From Enterovibrio coralii (lineage in GTDB: Bacteria; Pseudomonadota; Gammaproteobacteria; Enterobacterales; Vibrionaceae), in contig NZ_LNTY01000004.1 in the NCBI RefSeq assembly GCF_001559595.1, positions 62,001-126,000 of the forward strand: a stretch of DNA of 64,000 nt, written 5' to 3'. Of the stretch, positions 37,059 to 46,889 are shown piece by piece; within the stretch, counting starts at the first letter, position 1; every line of letters starts with the position of its first letter. The translations under genes were made by a program, and so were the position numbers. A model generated the notes under the pieces. That model was not told where the DNA came from and ran no database searches. It was given only the letters and a program-made list of their open reading frames with translations.

Positions 37059-38048
37059 ATGTTTAATATCGCGTTGTTCGGTTGTGGACGCATAGGAAAA
37101 GTCCACGCCGTGAATATTGCCGCTCATCCAAATACCCAGATTAAAGCGGTCATCGACCCTTATCACGAAGGTGCTGTGCAGTTGGCCAATCAGTACGGCG
37201 CAACGGTGATGAGTGTGGATGAGGCAATGGCCGATAAGGATATCCACGCGGTTTGTATTTGCTCTGCCACGGATACTCATGCTGACCTTATTGAGCAAGC
37301 GGCATTAGCGGGTAAAGCCATATTTTGTGAAAAGCCTATCGACCTCAGCTTGTCGCGCGTTGCAGCCTGTTTAGAGGTGGTCGACAACGCCGGTGTGAAA
37401 CTACTGGTTGGCTTTAATCGCCGCTACGATCCTCAATTTCGCACGCTACGAGAGCTTTTTGACAGCGGTGCAGTGGGTAAGGCAGAGACGCTTGTTATTA
37501 CTTCGCGTGACCCGTCACCACCGCCAGCAGAGTATGTCCGTGTTTCAGGCGGCATATTCAGAGACATGTCCATTCACGATTTGGACATGGCTCGTTTCAT
37601 CCTCGGTGAAGACCCAATTTCGGTGTCTGCACATGGTTCGTGTTTGGTGGATCCGGCGATAGGCGAGGCGGGAGACATCGACAGTGCTGTCGTGATTCTT
37701 CGTTTCCCGTCAGGCGCAATGGCGAACATCATCAACAGTCGTCGCTCTGGTTATGGTTATGATCAGCGTATTGAGCTTCATGGCAGCAAAGGCATGCTCA
37801 AAGCAGGCAATGTACGCGAGCACTTGGTGGAGCATTGGGGAGATGAGCATTGTTCCAGCGCCAAGCCTCAGAACTTCTTTCTGGAACGCTACAAAGAGGC
37901 CTACATCGATGAATGGCAGCATTTCGTTGATGTGCTTGAAGGTAAAGCGGAACCGCAATGCTCTGGGATTGATGGAGAGCTTGCCTTGGAGTTGGCAGAT
38001 GCGGCGTTGGAATCACTCCAGCAACACAAAACCGTCGAGCTGAAATAG
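37059..38048 (+). CDS. iolG: Inositol 2-dehydrogenase
   Basis: 329 aa from ATG 37059 with AAAGGAG upstream. Gfo/Idh fold: GCGRIGKVHA Rossmann motif, FCEKPIDLS with the catalytic Lys, and GGIFRDMSIHDLDMARF with the catalytic Asp and His residues of inositol dehydrogenases. Oxidises myo-inositol to scyllo-inosose, the first step of the pathway. The transcript ends at the strong hairpin just downstream. Confidence 0.91.
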   Translation: MFNIALFGCGRIGKVHAVNIAAHPNTQIKAVIDPYHEGAVQLANQYGATVMSVDEAMADKDIHAVCICSATDTHADLIEQAALAGKAIFCEKPIDLSLSRVAACLEVVDNAGVKLLVGFNRRYDPQFRTLRELFDSGAVGKAETLVITSRDPSPPPAEYVRVSGGIFRDMSIHDLDMARFILGEDPISVSAHGSCLVDPAIGEAGDIDSAVVILRFPSGAMANIINSRRSGYGYDQRIELHGSKGMLKAGNVREHLVEHWGDEHCSSAKPQNFFLERYKEAYIDEWQHFVDVLEGKAEPQCSGIDGELALELADAALESLQQHKTVELK

Positions 38049-38070
38049 TGAGAAATACGACGAATGAAAG

Positions 38071-38096
38071 ATGCAGCCAATGGGCTGCATTTTTTA
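38071..38096 (+). terminator. Terminator after iolG
   Basis: ATGCAGCC and GGCTGCAT form an 8-bp stem with an AATG loop, followed by TTTTTT. Confidence 0.85.
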
Positions 38097-38139
38097 TTTT
38101 GGATGGGCGTCAGTACTCTTCACAAACTTACGTCCGTGA

Positions 38140-38155
38140 TGAAATGTTTATTTCA
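38140..38155. promoter_or_regulatory. RpiR-type operator candidate 1 upstream of iolC-DUF2090
   Basis: TGAAATGTTTATTTCA, same TGAAAT-N4-ATTTCA pattern as at 36087. It is followed 53 bases later by a second copy, a spacing of about five helical turns. Confidence 0.6.
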
Positions 38156-38192
38156 CTGGTTGCGAAATGAGCAGGGTTTGATTAGGCTTAAA

Positions 38193-38208
38193 TGAAACGT
38201 ATATTTCA
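38193..38208. promoter_or_regulatory. RpiR-type operator candidate 2 upstream of iolC-DUF2090
   Basis: TGAAACGTATATTTCA, one base off the perfect palindrome arms, 75 bases before the start codon. Confidence 0.6.
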
Positions 38209-38282
38209 TTATGTTCGAGGTTTGGAATGACTAAATCATCTACTTGGTCATTTCATCGGTTAGCACTAGCAGGGAGCGAAAC

Positions 38283-40210
38283 GTGGAAAAGACATTGGAT
38301 GTGATTTGCCTTGGGCGTGTCGCGGTGGATTTTTATGGCGAGCAAGTGGGCTCACGCCTGGAAGACATGCGTACTTTTGCCAAATATCTCGGTGGTTCCT
38401 CAGGCAATGTCGCGCATGGAACTGCGCGTCAAGGATTGAAGTCAGGCATGCTGGCACGCGTAGGTGATGAGCACATGGGGCGTTTCGTTCGCGAAGAACT
38501 GGAACGGGTAGGTGTTGATACCAGCAATATCATCACTGACAAAGATCGTCTTACCGCACTGGTTGTGTTAGGGATTAAAGACTCAGAAACCTTTCCGCTT
38601 ATCTTCTACCGTGATAACTGCGCCGATCAGGCCATTGTTCCAGAAGACATCGATGAATCTTATATCGCCTCTGCCAAGTGTCTTGCGATTACAGGCACAC
38701 ACCTTTCCAACCCCAACTCACGAGAAGCGGTGCTGACAGCATTAAGATACGCCCGTAAGCACGGTGTAAGAACGGCACTGGATGTGGACTATCGTCCCGT
38801 GCTGTGGGGGCTTACGTCACTTGGTGACGGAGAAACGCGTTATATCGAATCCGCTGCGGTAACGCAAAGCCTGCAGGACGTGCTTGGCTTGTTTGATTTG
38901 ATTGTTGGCACTGAAGAAGAATTTCACATCGCGGGTGGCTCAGAAGACTCCGTTTCGGCACTCAGAAAAGTGCGTGAATTTACCCAAGCGACGTTGGTGT
39001 GCAAGCGCGGGCCGTTGGGTTGTAGCGTGTTTGAGCATGAAATTGGCGACTCGCTCGACGATGGCATTACGGTTCACGGTGTTCGCGTAGAAGTGTTGAA
39101 CGTTCTAGGGGCGGGTGATGCATTCATGTCAGGTCTGCTTCGCGGATACATCAATGACGAGCTTGGGAGAAAAGCTGTCGCTATGCCAATGCTTGCGGGG
39201 CATTGGTTGTGTCTCGTCATGGTTGCTCACCTGCAATGCCCACGAAAGAAGAGCTGGACTATTATCTCGCGCATGAAAGTGAAATCCCTCGACCTGATCA
39301 GAACACCATGCTTAACCACCTTCATCGAGTCACGACCCGAGAAAGGGAATGGCCTGAACTGTGTGTCTTAGCGTTTGACCACCGTGCTCAGTTTGTTGAA
39401 ATGGCGAACGACGCGGGTATCGATGTCGCTCATATTCCTTATCTCAAGAAACTCATCTGGCAAGCGGTTCAAGACGTCGTGCAAGAGAATGAGATTTCCG
39501 GGAAAGCTGGCATTCTCTGTGACTCGACATTCGGTATGGATATTCTAAACGATGCCACAGGATTTGGTGACACTGTCACTAATCGTTATTGGGTAGGTCG
39601 ACCAATTGAGCTACCGGGTTCACGTCCTCTGCAATTAGAGCATGGCAACATTGGCACTCAACTCGCCAGTTGGCCGAGAGAGCAAGTCGTCAAATGTTTA
39701 ATGTTCTATCACCCAGATGACGAAACCGAACTGAGAGCGCGTCAGGAAGCATTGCTGCGAGAAGTTTATGACGCATGCTGCGCAACGGGTAACGAACTGC
39801 TGGTGGAAGTGATTTTGCCGAAAGAGATGCCGCAGACATCGACAGACGATGAAAAGAGCTATTACATCCAGAGCATTGCGCGACTTTACGATATCGGCAT
39901 CAAACCTGATTGGTGGAAGTTGCCGCCACTTAGCAAATTTGAGTGGAAGCAGGTGGATGCTCTTATTGACGCTCAAGACCCTCATTGTCGAGGCGTTGTT
40001 CTCTTGGGATTGGATGCGCCTGTCAGCGAGCTTCAAACTGGATTTGCGTCTGCGAAAGATAGCGAGCGTGTGAAAGGGTTTGCCGTGGGCAGAACCATCT
40101 TTGGTGACCCAAGCAGACAGTGGATGCAAGGACAAATGGATAACGACCAATTTGTGAATGCGGTGAAAGAGAACTTTCTCTCGCTGATTACGCTTTGGCG
40201 ATCTAACTAA
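38283..40210 (+). CDS. iolC: Fused 5-dehydro-2-deoxygluconokinase-DUF2090 protein, frameshifted in this sequence
   Basis: GTG at 38283 with GGGAG upstream; ~642 aa after repair. Residues 1-~330 are a PfkB kinase (GGSSGNVAHGTARQG; LGAGDAFMSGLLRG). Residues ~340-642 are DUF2090, an aldolase-like barrel (CVLAFDHRAQF, GILCDSTFG, RPIELPGSRPL, VVLLGLDAP). The kinase frame derails at 39180-39182; one missing C (GTCGCTATGCC to GTCGCCTATGCC) joins the domains. IolC-DUF2090 fusions are common in proteobacteria and are thought to do both phosphorylation and cleavage. A stand-alone iolC and iolJ exist in the left operon. Confidence 0.87.
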
Positions 40211-40235
40211 GGGTTCTGAACAGGGAAAACTAGCC

Positions 40236-41747
40236 ATGGAAACGATTCAAAACTTTATCAACGGGCAAGTGACGTCAAGCAACAGCGAACGCTTCTCGCC
40301 CGTCTACAACCCTGCAACCGGTGAGCAAACGCGCCAAGTTGTAATGAGCAGTCCCGAAGATGCAAAACACGCGATTTCAGCTGCGCAAAATGCTTTTCGA
40401 GCGTGGGCGAAAACGCCGCCACTAAGACGCGCCCGCGTGATGTTCAAATTCAAAAGCTTGTTAGAGGAGAACCAAGACAAACTGGCCAAAATGATCAGTA
40501 ATGAACACGGCAAAGTTTATTCTGATGCGGTCGGCGAATTGACCCGAGGCTTGGAAGTGGTTGAATTCGCGTGTGGTATTCCTCATCTTCAAAAAGGGGA
40601 GAGTTCAGCTAATGTAGGGTCCGGTGTCGACAGTCATTCGATTATGCAGCCCTTGGGCGTGTGTGTAGGCATCACGCCGTTTAACTTCCCAGCTATGGTG
40701 CCGATGTGGATGTTCCCTATCGCACTGGCAACGGGCAATACGTTTGTGCTGAAACCCTCGGAAAAAGATCCGTCGCTTGCGCTGATGATGGCTGAATTAC
40801 TAAAAGAAGCAGGGCTGCCAGATGGCGTGTTCAATGTGGTAAATGGCGACAAAGAAGCAGTCGATGTCCTGCTTACTGACCCGAGAGTTCAGGCGGTGAG
40901 TTTTGTCGGTTCAACGCCTATTGCAGAGTACATTTACACCACGGCCTCAGCGCATGGTAAGCGTTGCCAAGCACTGGGCGGTGCGAAAAACCATTGTATT
41001 TTGATGCCAGATGCGGACTTAGATATGGCAAGTGATGCCATCGTAGGTGCGGGATTTGGTGCAGCGGGTGAGCGCTGTATGGCACTTTCTGTGGTTGTTG
41101 CAGTTGGCGATGAAATTGCCGACAAGCTGGTGGCATCATTGTCAAAAAGCATCCATGAAATGCGAGTTGGGCCGGGTATTGTTGATGGTAAAGAAAACGA
41201 CATGGGACCGGTTATTACTGCCGCGCACAGAGACAAAATTCTGGGGTATATCAACGCCGGTGTTGAACAGGGCGCGAAACTGGCCGTGGATGGTCGGGAT
41301 TATCAGGTAGCGGGCCATGAAAACGGCTACTTCGTTGGGCCAACATTGTTTGATGACGTGACGCCAGACATGACGATCTATCAGGAAGAAATCTTTGGCC
41401 CAGTTTTGTCTGTCGTGCGAGTACCTGATTACGAGAGTGCGTTAACGCTGATTAACGACCACCAATACGGCAATGGTTCGGCCATTTTCACCCGTGATGG
41501 TGAAACCGCCCGACAATTTAGTGAAGACGTGTTGGCAGGCATGGTGGGGGTAAATGTGCCTATCCCGGTGCCAATGGCATTTCATAGTTTTGGTGGTTGG
41601 AAACGTTCGATCTTCGGGCCGTTGAATGTTCACGGCAACGATGGCGTACGTTTCTACACTCGAATGAAAACCGTGACTAGCCGATGGCCAGCAAGTGTGC
41701 GACTGGAAACCCACAGCAGCCACTTTACGATGCCAACCATGGATTGA
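40236..41747 (+). CDS. iolA: Methylmalonate-semialdehyde dehydrogenase (CoA-acylating)
   Basis: 503-aa CoA-dependent aldehyde dehydrogenase. Catalytic Cys is in GERCMALSV; GITPFNFPAMVPMWMFP, QALGGAKNHC and EEIFGPVLSV are characteristic of MMSDH/IolA (GGAKNH replaces the usual ELGGK). Converts malonate semialdehyde to acetyl-CoA and CO2. The only iolA in the window, so both inositol gene sets rely on it. Follows the fused iolC by 25 bases. Confidence 0.94.
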   Translation: METIQNFINGQVTSSNSERFSPVYNPATGEQTRQVVMSSPEDAKHAISAAQNAFRAWAKTPPLRRARVMFKFKSLLEENQDKLAKMISNEHGKVYSDAVGELTRGLEVVEFACGIPHLQKGESSANVGSGVDSHSIMQPLGVCVGITPFNFPAMVPMWMFPIALATGNTFVLKPSEKDPSLALMMAELLKEAGLPDGVFNVVNGDKEAVDVLLTDPRVQAVSFVGSTPIAEYIYTTASAHGKRCQALGGAKNHCILMPDADLDMASDAIVGAGFGAAGERCMALSVVVAVGDEIADKLVASLSKSIHEMRVGPGIVDGKENDMGPVITAAHRDKILGYINAGVEQGAKLAVDGRDYQVAGHENGYFVGPTLFDDVTPDMTIYQEEIFGPVLSVVRVPDYESALTLINDHQYGNGSAIFTRDGETARQFSEDVLAGMVGVNVPIPVPMAFHSFGGWKRSIFGPLNVHGNDGVRFYTRMKTVTSRWPASVRLETHSSHFTMPTMD

Positions 41748-41764
41748 GTGTCGGTACATTTAAG

Positions 41765-41793
41765 AAAAAGCCCGTTATTAATCGGGCTTTTTT
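41765..41793. terminator. Bidirectional terminator between iolA and the 776-aa gene
   Basis: AAAAAGCCCG and CGGGCTTTTTT form a stem with flanking A and T runs between two convergent genes. Confidence 0.9.
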
Positions 41794-41803
41794 AGAGCCA
41801 AAC

Positions 41804-44095
41804 CTATACTGGTGCCGACTCAGTAAGTTCACGTTTTTTAGTCGTGACTTCCGCGCAGAAGCCTAACATTTCTTTGCCTTGTGCTTCTTCATCAAACCAC
41901 GCTTTCAACTCTGACCCTTCCACGTGGTAGGTATGCGCATCCTGTGCGACAGGCGCGATGGCTCGCATTGGGTCTCTCTCTTCTGTTTCCGCCAGCTCGT
42001 CAAATTGGGTACTCCATCGCTGGTGGATCTTTCGATTGAGGTCGAGTGTTTTTGATTCCGCAGCGATTCGCTCAAAAGCACGGATCTTGAACACCCAATC
42101 TTTAATCAGTGTTGCGAGAGATTTGGATTTGATATGCCAAACGGACAAGTTGCTATCGACAGCTTTGTTCTGGTTTTCAACGAAGTCTTTCAATGCGGAC
42201 TTAGTCGCAGTGAGGTCGTCTTGGTTGACGTAATTGGGTGCTGACTTCAAGCGCTCAATAATGGACTGCATGTGCGGTAGAACCATTTTGTGAGAGGCTT
42301 GCTCAACCAGTTCGACAACGGTTTCATTGAGGTTTCGGCGTCTTGCTTTGCAATCCTTCAGACGAACATTTGCTGAGGAGTGGCGCGATTTAACGTAGAG
42401 TCGAAGCACGAGCAAAGCAATCGCTGCACCACCCGCGAACCAAATAAACTCAGGTTTTGCATAAAAGCACCACGCCGTCGCCACGAGAGCGATAAGCAAA
42501 CAGATATCGAAGAAAATGACTTTGCGTTTCTCTTTGTTGACGCGTGTTTGCAGCCCGCTTTCTTTTGAATTGGCCGCTTTTCGTTCCTCAATGGCAGACG
42601 AAAGTGCATCGGTAAGCTCACCGGCAAGTTTCAAGTCATTTTCTAGATTGTCTCTGTGTTTTTCGAGATCTTCGCGCTGTTTTGTGTGGCTATCGTAGAA
42701 CTGAAGCAGGGTAAAACCAGCATGGCGAAGTGCTAAGAAGTTGTGCCAAACATGCTGATTCGCCAAGTAGAGAGAACGCAAGATGTCTTGCTGATCATTA
42801 ACCGCCGTCTTTTCATCAATGCTCACGTTGAGCACGTTTTCCGACCAATCTTGAATGTCATCGTAATTTTGAGTGAGAGAATGGATGACATCATCAAGCT
42901 CAGTACGAAGCGTGCTTTCGATATCTTTAAACACGGATGCGTTTGTGTTTCCGTATTGGCGAGCCAATTGTTGGTAGTAACTGATATTGGTGGAAAGCAA
43001 CGCGGCAATGCCTTCTAGCGCGATACGTTTGGTGTCTTCGCGGTTGTCCTTTGCGTGCTGGTTTATCAGCATTTCGGCTTTACGTTCTAATATTTCAGTG
43101 AATTCACAGTATCCGTAGGCTTGGTCGAAGTGTTTAGCGGCTTCATTGAACAGACCTTGTTTGGATTGGGCAATGGCGATATGGGTCAAACATGACGCTT
43201 TAAGTAAATGCTCATCGTCTTTTAAGGTCGACAAGGCACGTTTAGAAAGGGTCGTCGCATTTTCCCACAATGCAGCATTGTCTGATTGAAACGCATAGAT
43301 GCGTCCAAGCCAGAAACAACTGAAGAAGTCCGAACCAAACTCTTCTGTTGCTAACACCAAGTTCTTTGTCGCTTCCTCAACATGGTTCAATGCCAAGCTT
43401 TCAAATGCCCAACGTTTACGTTGTTCAAAAGAGGCGGCAATGGGGCTCTGCGTGTTGGATGGGTTCGGTTTGTCGAACACTTTCGCGAGTTGTTCTGTTT
43501 GCTCAGAATCTGCTTCTGTGCGGCTTGATGGCGAGTAACCTGCAACTTCAAATAATGCGTCAGCAGAGGTAGGCAAAACATCATCATCACACAACATAGC
43601 TAAGATGTGTTTCTCGACCGCTTTCGCCATGGCAGTGACTGCGTCAGCAGGTTCGGATTCGTGAATACGCTGGATAAAAGCTTGTTTTGGGAGCTTATCG
43701 AGAAAGCCCGACATACTTTCACTGAGCGGCGAGTCGAAATGATCACCAATCAGAAAGGTTAGTGTTTCAAGATCGTGTTCAAGCGCGGTATGCAGCTCGT
43801 TTTCGAGATGTGTTTTTCCGTTTGATGCGGTTTCACCCAAATCTTTGCCTAGGAGATTTAGGAGATAGCTCGACTGAGACACGCTATGAAGGCTGTTCTC
43901 AATGGGTGCTTTTCGAAACGCCTCAAACTCAGCGATATGAAAGGGTCGGATCTGGCAGCGTTGAAGAAGCGTTGATTGATTTAGTGCAGTGATAAGCCTT
44001 TCTACTACTGGCTTAAACTCTAAGTGGGAAAAAGAGATATAAATGCTGTCCACAATACGATCCTTTGCTGATAAAGCTAATAGAAGCTCTGTCAT
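41804..44095 (-). CDS. Large TPR/coiled-coil membrane protein of unknown function
   Basis: 763 aa from ATG 44095; an in-frame ATG at 44134 would add 13 residues. The N-terminus (DSIYISFSHLEFKPVVERL) recalls proteins that carry a variable effector-like domain, but I cannot name a family. TPR-like helices occupy ~215-370, with two adjacent membrane segments near 520-570 (FFDICLLIALVATAWCF and WFAGGAAIALLVLRLYV) preceded by a coiled coil (EDLEKHRDNLENDLKLAGEL). A long cytoplasmic-looking tail follows. No catalytic motif is seen. It stands alone between iolA and the FUSC gene. Confidence 0.72.
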   Translation of the reverse strand: MTELLLALSAKDRIVDSIYISFSHLEFKPVVERLITALNQSTLLQRCQIRPFHIAEFEAFRKAPIENSLHSVSQSSYLLNLLGKDLGETASNGKTHLENELHTALEHDLETLTFLIGDHFDSPLSESMSGFLDKLPKQAFIQRIHESEPADAVTAMAKAVEKHILAMLCDDDVLPTSADALFEVAGYSPSSRTEADSEQTEQLAKVFDKPNPSNTQSPIAASFEQRKRWAFESLALNHVEEATKNLVLATEEFGSDFFSCFWLGRIYAFQSDNAALWENATTLSKRALSTLKDDEHLLKASCLTHIAIAQSKQGLFNEAAKHFDQAYGYCEFTEILERKAEMLINQHAKDNREDTKRIALEGIAALLSTNISYYQQLARQYGNTNASVFKDIESTLRTELDDVIHSLTQNYDDIQDWSENVLNVSIDEKTAVNDQQDILRSLYLANQHVWHNFLALRHAGFTLLQFYDSHTKQREDLEKHRDNLENDLKLAGELTDALSSAIEERKAANSKESGLQTRVNKEKRKVIFFDICLLIALVATAWCFYAKPEFIWFAGGAAIALLVLRLYVKSRHSSANVRLKDCKARRRNLNETVVELVEQASHKMVLPHMQSIIERLKSAPNYVNQDDLTATKSALKDFVENQNKAVDSNLSVWHIKSKSLATLIKDWVFKIRAFERIAAESKTLDLNRKIHQRWSTQFDELAETEERDPMRAIAPVAQDAHTYHVEGSELKAWFDEEAQGKEMLGFCAEVTTKKRELTESAPV

Positions 44096-44168
44096 CTTAC
44101 GTATCGTAGCTTGCCCTGGGTAACACAAATGCATTGAAATTAGAGCCAGGGCAAGAGATTACGGCGTT

Positions 44169-45200
44169 TCAGCTGGGTTTGAACATCGCGGCACTGACTT
44201 TACTCAGTTCGATGAACTGCCTCGCCATTTCGCGGTTTAGCCAAAGGTAACCGTAATAACTGATATCACTGATGTCGTTGGAGGTCTGCGCCAATTGTGC
44301 TTTGGTTAAATTTAAAAGCTTTACATCAATACTGTCGACTTCCGTCACGCGCTTTTCAGATACTTGCTGTGCGAGCACCTGAAAATTGTCAGAAAGCTGG
44401 CTCTGCGCTTTCGTCAGACCTTCCATACTCATGATTTCATCCTGACCTTGTTGTGTTTCCCATTGCGTGCTCAGCAGGGCTTCCAGTTCTGCAAACAGCC
44501 GCTTTTCAATCAGAAGGATATCTTTAAGTACCGCTTTGTTGACGCCTGATTCCACCATCATGTGCGGAATGAGAGATTGCTGCGTTTCAATAATGGTGTT
44601 GAGGCGTTCTGCATGAGAGGGCGGAAACTTGCCTTGCTGCGCGTGTTGAATGTGTTTGGCGTAGTAGTGACTGCATTCAACGAGGTACTGCTCAAGCAGG
44701 TAAATAAATCGCTCCGTGGCTTTTGCCGGGAAGATGAAAATACTCGCTAAGATGGTCAGGATCGCCGCCCACAGCACGTTGAAGATACGCCATCCTGCCG
44801 CGGCGAAATCTGCTGGGCCGCCACCTGCCACGATAACGATGGTTATCGCTGCCATCAGTGATGCGTACGCGTATTTCTCTTGCGTGTAATACATGGCAGC
44901 AATAAGTATGCCGAAGAAGGCGAAATGGTGCGTCCAGTGGTATTCAGGCGGGATCAGGAAAAGGGCTAGGCCCAACACCGCTCCAACAACAGTGCCTGTG
45001 ACACGTTGCTTGGCCTTGGAGAGCACACCGCCAACAAAGGGTATGGCCCCCAGAATTGTCACGGCGGTGATTAGAGCCCAATAACCATAAGGAATGGTGA
45101 ACATTCGCGTTACCAAAAGGATAACGCCAAGAACAAATGAAACTCGCAGCATGTACAGCAAGCGAGTGTGTTTTAGAGCAAAAATATCGTAAGAGCGCAT
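44169..45200 (-). CDS. FUSC-family inner membrane protein
   Basis: 343 aa with about six membrane segments in the first 165 residues (VSFVLGVILLVTRMF, AITIVIVAGGG, LWAAILTILASIFIFPA) and a helical cytoplasmic half. The motif LGAIPFVGGVLSKAKQRVTGTVVGA is typical of the FUSC/ArAE group linked to aromatic acid efflux. A single membrane block is present, so it is shorter than AaeB. Substrate unknown. Confidence 0.82.
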   Translation of the reverse strand: MRSYDIFALKHTRLLYMLRVSFVLGVILLVTRMFTIPYGYWALITAVTILGAIPFVGGVLSKAKQRVTGTVVGAVLGLALFLIPPEYHWTHHFAFFGILIAAMYYTQEKYAYASLMAAITIVIVAGGGPADFAAAGWRIFNVLWAAILTILASIFIFPAKATERFIYLLEQYLVECSHYYAKHIQHAQQGKFPPSHAERLNTIIETQQSLIPHMMVESGVNKAVLKDILLIEKRLFAELEALLSTQWETQQGQDEIMSMEGLTKAQSQLSDNFQVLAQQVSEKRVTEVDSIDVKLLNLTKAQLAQTSNDISDISYYGYLWLNREMARQFIELSKVSAAMFKPS

Positions 45201-45300
45201 GTTAATTCACAGTCGAGTGTTACGTTCTGCCTTAAGCATATTCTTAACCTTAATAAAAACATGCCAAAGATTGCGACAGGAACTACCAAAGAGAAGTGCA

Positions 45301-45324
45301 GAGCAGACGCGTTCGCGTCTGCTC
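45301..45324. terminator. Hairpin downstream of gltS
   Basis: GAGCAGACGC and GCGTCTGCTC form a perfect 10-bp stem with GTTC loop, 20 bases past the gltS stop. The leftward T-run is poor, so termination is likely but not certain. A smaller GGCTA/TAGCC hairpin overlaps the stop. Confidence 0.55.
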
Positions 45325-45343
45325 GCAGAGTCATTCGGCTAGA

Positions 45344-46570
45344 TTAGCCGATAATGGTGAGCGTGGTTTGCAGGATAATCAAGTTGACGATATCAATGAA
45401 AAACGCGCCAACGATAGGTACGACCATAAAGGCCTGTGGAGAAGGGCCAAATCGGTTCACTACCGACCCCATGTTCATCACGGCAGTAGGTGTTGCACCT
45501 AAGCCGAATCCACAGTGACCACTTGCGATAACCGCGGCATCGTAGTTTTTACCCATGACACGGAATGTCACGAAGTAGGTGAACAATGCCAGCATGACCG
45601 ATTGCACCATTAGAATGATCAGGAAAGGTACCGCCAAATCCAGAATATTCCAAAGCTTCAGGCTCATCAAAGCCATTGCAAGGAACAAGGCCAACGAAAC
45701 CGTACCCAAGATATCGACTGTCTCGACATCCATTTTCTTCACTTTCGACACTTCTAAAGCGTTGGTGATCACCACACCAATGAACAGTGCATAAACGAAA
45801 TCTGGGATCATGAGCCATGAGATTTCAAAGCTACGAACCCACAGTTCTAAGTACTTTGCACCAGTCACACAGATCAGCAGAACAAACAGCGTTTCGATGA
45901 CTTTTTTTGCTGTGACTTTGTCTTGCTCGTTCTCGTTGTAGGTAACCAGCTCAGGGAACTGTTCGTGCGTGTTATTGGTATTCCCGTACTGCGATTTCAG
46001 GTTGAATCGCTGAACCAGACGTTGAGCAACTGGGCTACCAATGATGCCGCCCATGATTAAACCGAAGGTCGCAGACGCCATGGCGATTTCCAGCACATTC
46101 TGCATGCCGTATACATCTTGGAACGTTTGCGCCCAAGCCGCACCTGTACCGTGACCGCCAGACAAGGTGATCGAGCCAGCAATCAAGCCCATCAATGGAT
46201 CCAAGCCAAGTGCCGTGGCTAACGTAATACCCACACCGTTTTGCAGCACGATGTAGACAGATGCAATCGCCAAAAAGACGAAAACCTTCGCCCCGCCTTT
46301 GATGAGCTGGGTGTAGTTAGCAGCCAAGCCTACCGTTGCAAAAAACATCAACATAAAGGTGTGTTGCAGCGGTAAGTGGAATTCCAGTTCGATGCCGTTT
46401 AAGTGAAGAACAGTGATACCACTGGCAACAACCAAACCACCGACGATAGGTTCTGGGATGTTAAATTTCTTTAGAATCGAAACTCTGGCATTAATGAAAT
46501 GGCCGAGAAAAAGTACAAAAATGGCGATGAGGAAGGATTCTAGTGCGCCGACAGAAATTAGTTGATTCAT
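45344..46570 (-). CDS. gltS: Sodium/glutamate symporter
   Basis: 408-aa GltS family protein with ~10-12 membrane segments. Family features include SGGHGTGAAWA and the C-terminal GHCGFGLGATPTAVMNM, the two reentrant-loop signatures. ATG at 46570 follows GAGGG. It imports glutamate with Na+ at the inner membrane. Monocistronic as far as can be seen. Confidence 0.95.
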   Translation of the reverse strand: MNQLISVGALESFLIAIFVLFLGHFINARVSILKKFNIPEPIVGGLVVASGITVLHLNGIELEFHLPLQHTFMLMFFATVGLAANYTQLIKGGAKVFVFLAIASVYIVLQNGVGITLATALGLDPLMGLIAGSITLSGGHGTGAAWAQTFQDVYGMQNVLEIAMASATFGLIMGGIIGSPVAQRLVQRFNLKSQYGNTNNTHEQFPELVTYNENEQDKVTAKKVIETLFVLLICVTGAKYLELWVRSFEISWLMIPDFVYALFIGVVITNALEVSKVKKMDVETVDILGTVSLALFLAMALMSLKLWNILDLAVPFLIILMVQSVMLALFTYFVTFRVMGKNYDAAVIASGHCGFGLGATPTAVMNMGSVVNRFGPSPQAFMVVPIVGAFFIDIVNLIILQTTLTIIG

Positions 46571-46889
46571 AAACCCTCTTCTATCTCCACATCCTCCTTA
46601 ATGTGCGAGATCCTTATTTTTAATATTCTTCCAAGAGCGAAATTTGCGCCTTTGCCGGCATTCATTGCCAAACAAAATTCCTTTAGCGCGAAAAATTGAG
46701 GCGACGTTATCTCATAATGTTGACCCAGAGCACAAGTCTCACTGCAAAAATATTCATTTGCAACAGGGATGTTACGCGCTTTGTTGGGGACTAAACGCAT
46801 ATAAAGATACTAGATGAAAAGGCGGAAGATTCGGTGTTAAAAGTGCGAATGCCACCCGAGAGAACCTTGTCCGTCGGGTGGTCGCTCTG

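Noticed and set aside
46567..46800. 77-codon ORF overlapping the gltS start by ATGA.
   Set aside because: No ribosome site, no domain, biased composition; the region looks like the gltS leader.
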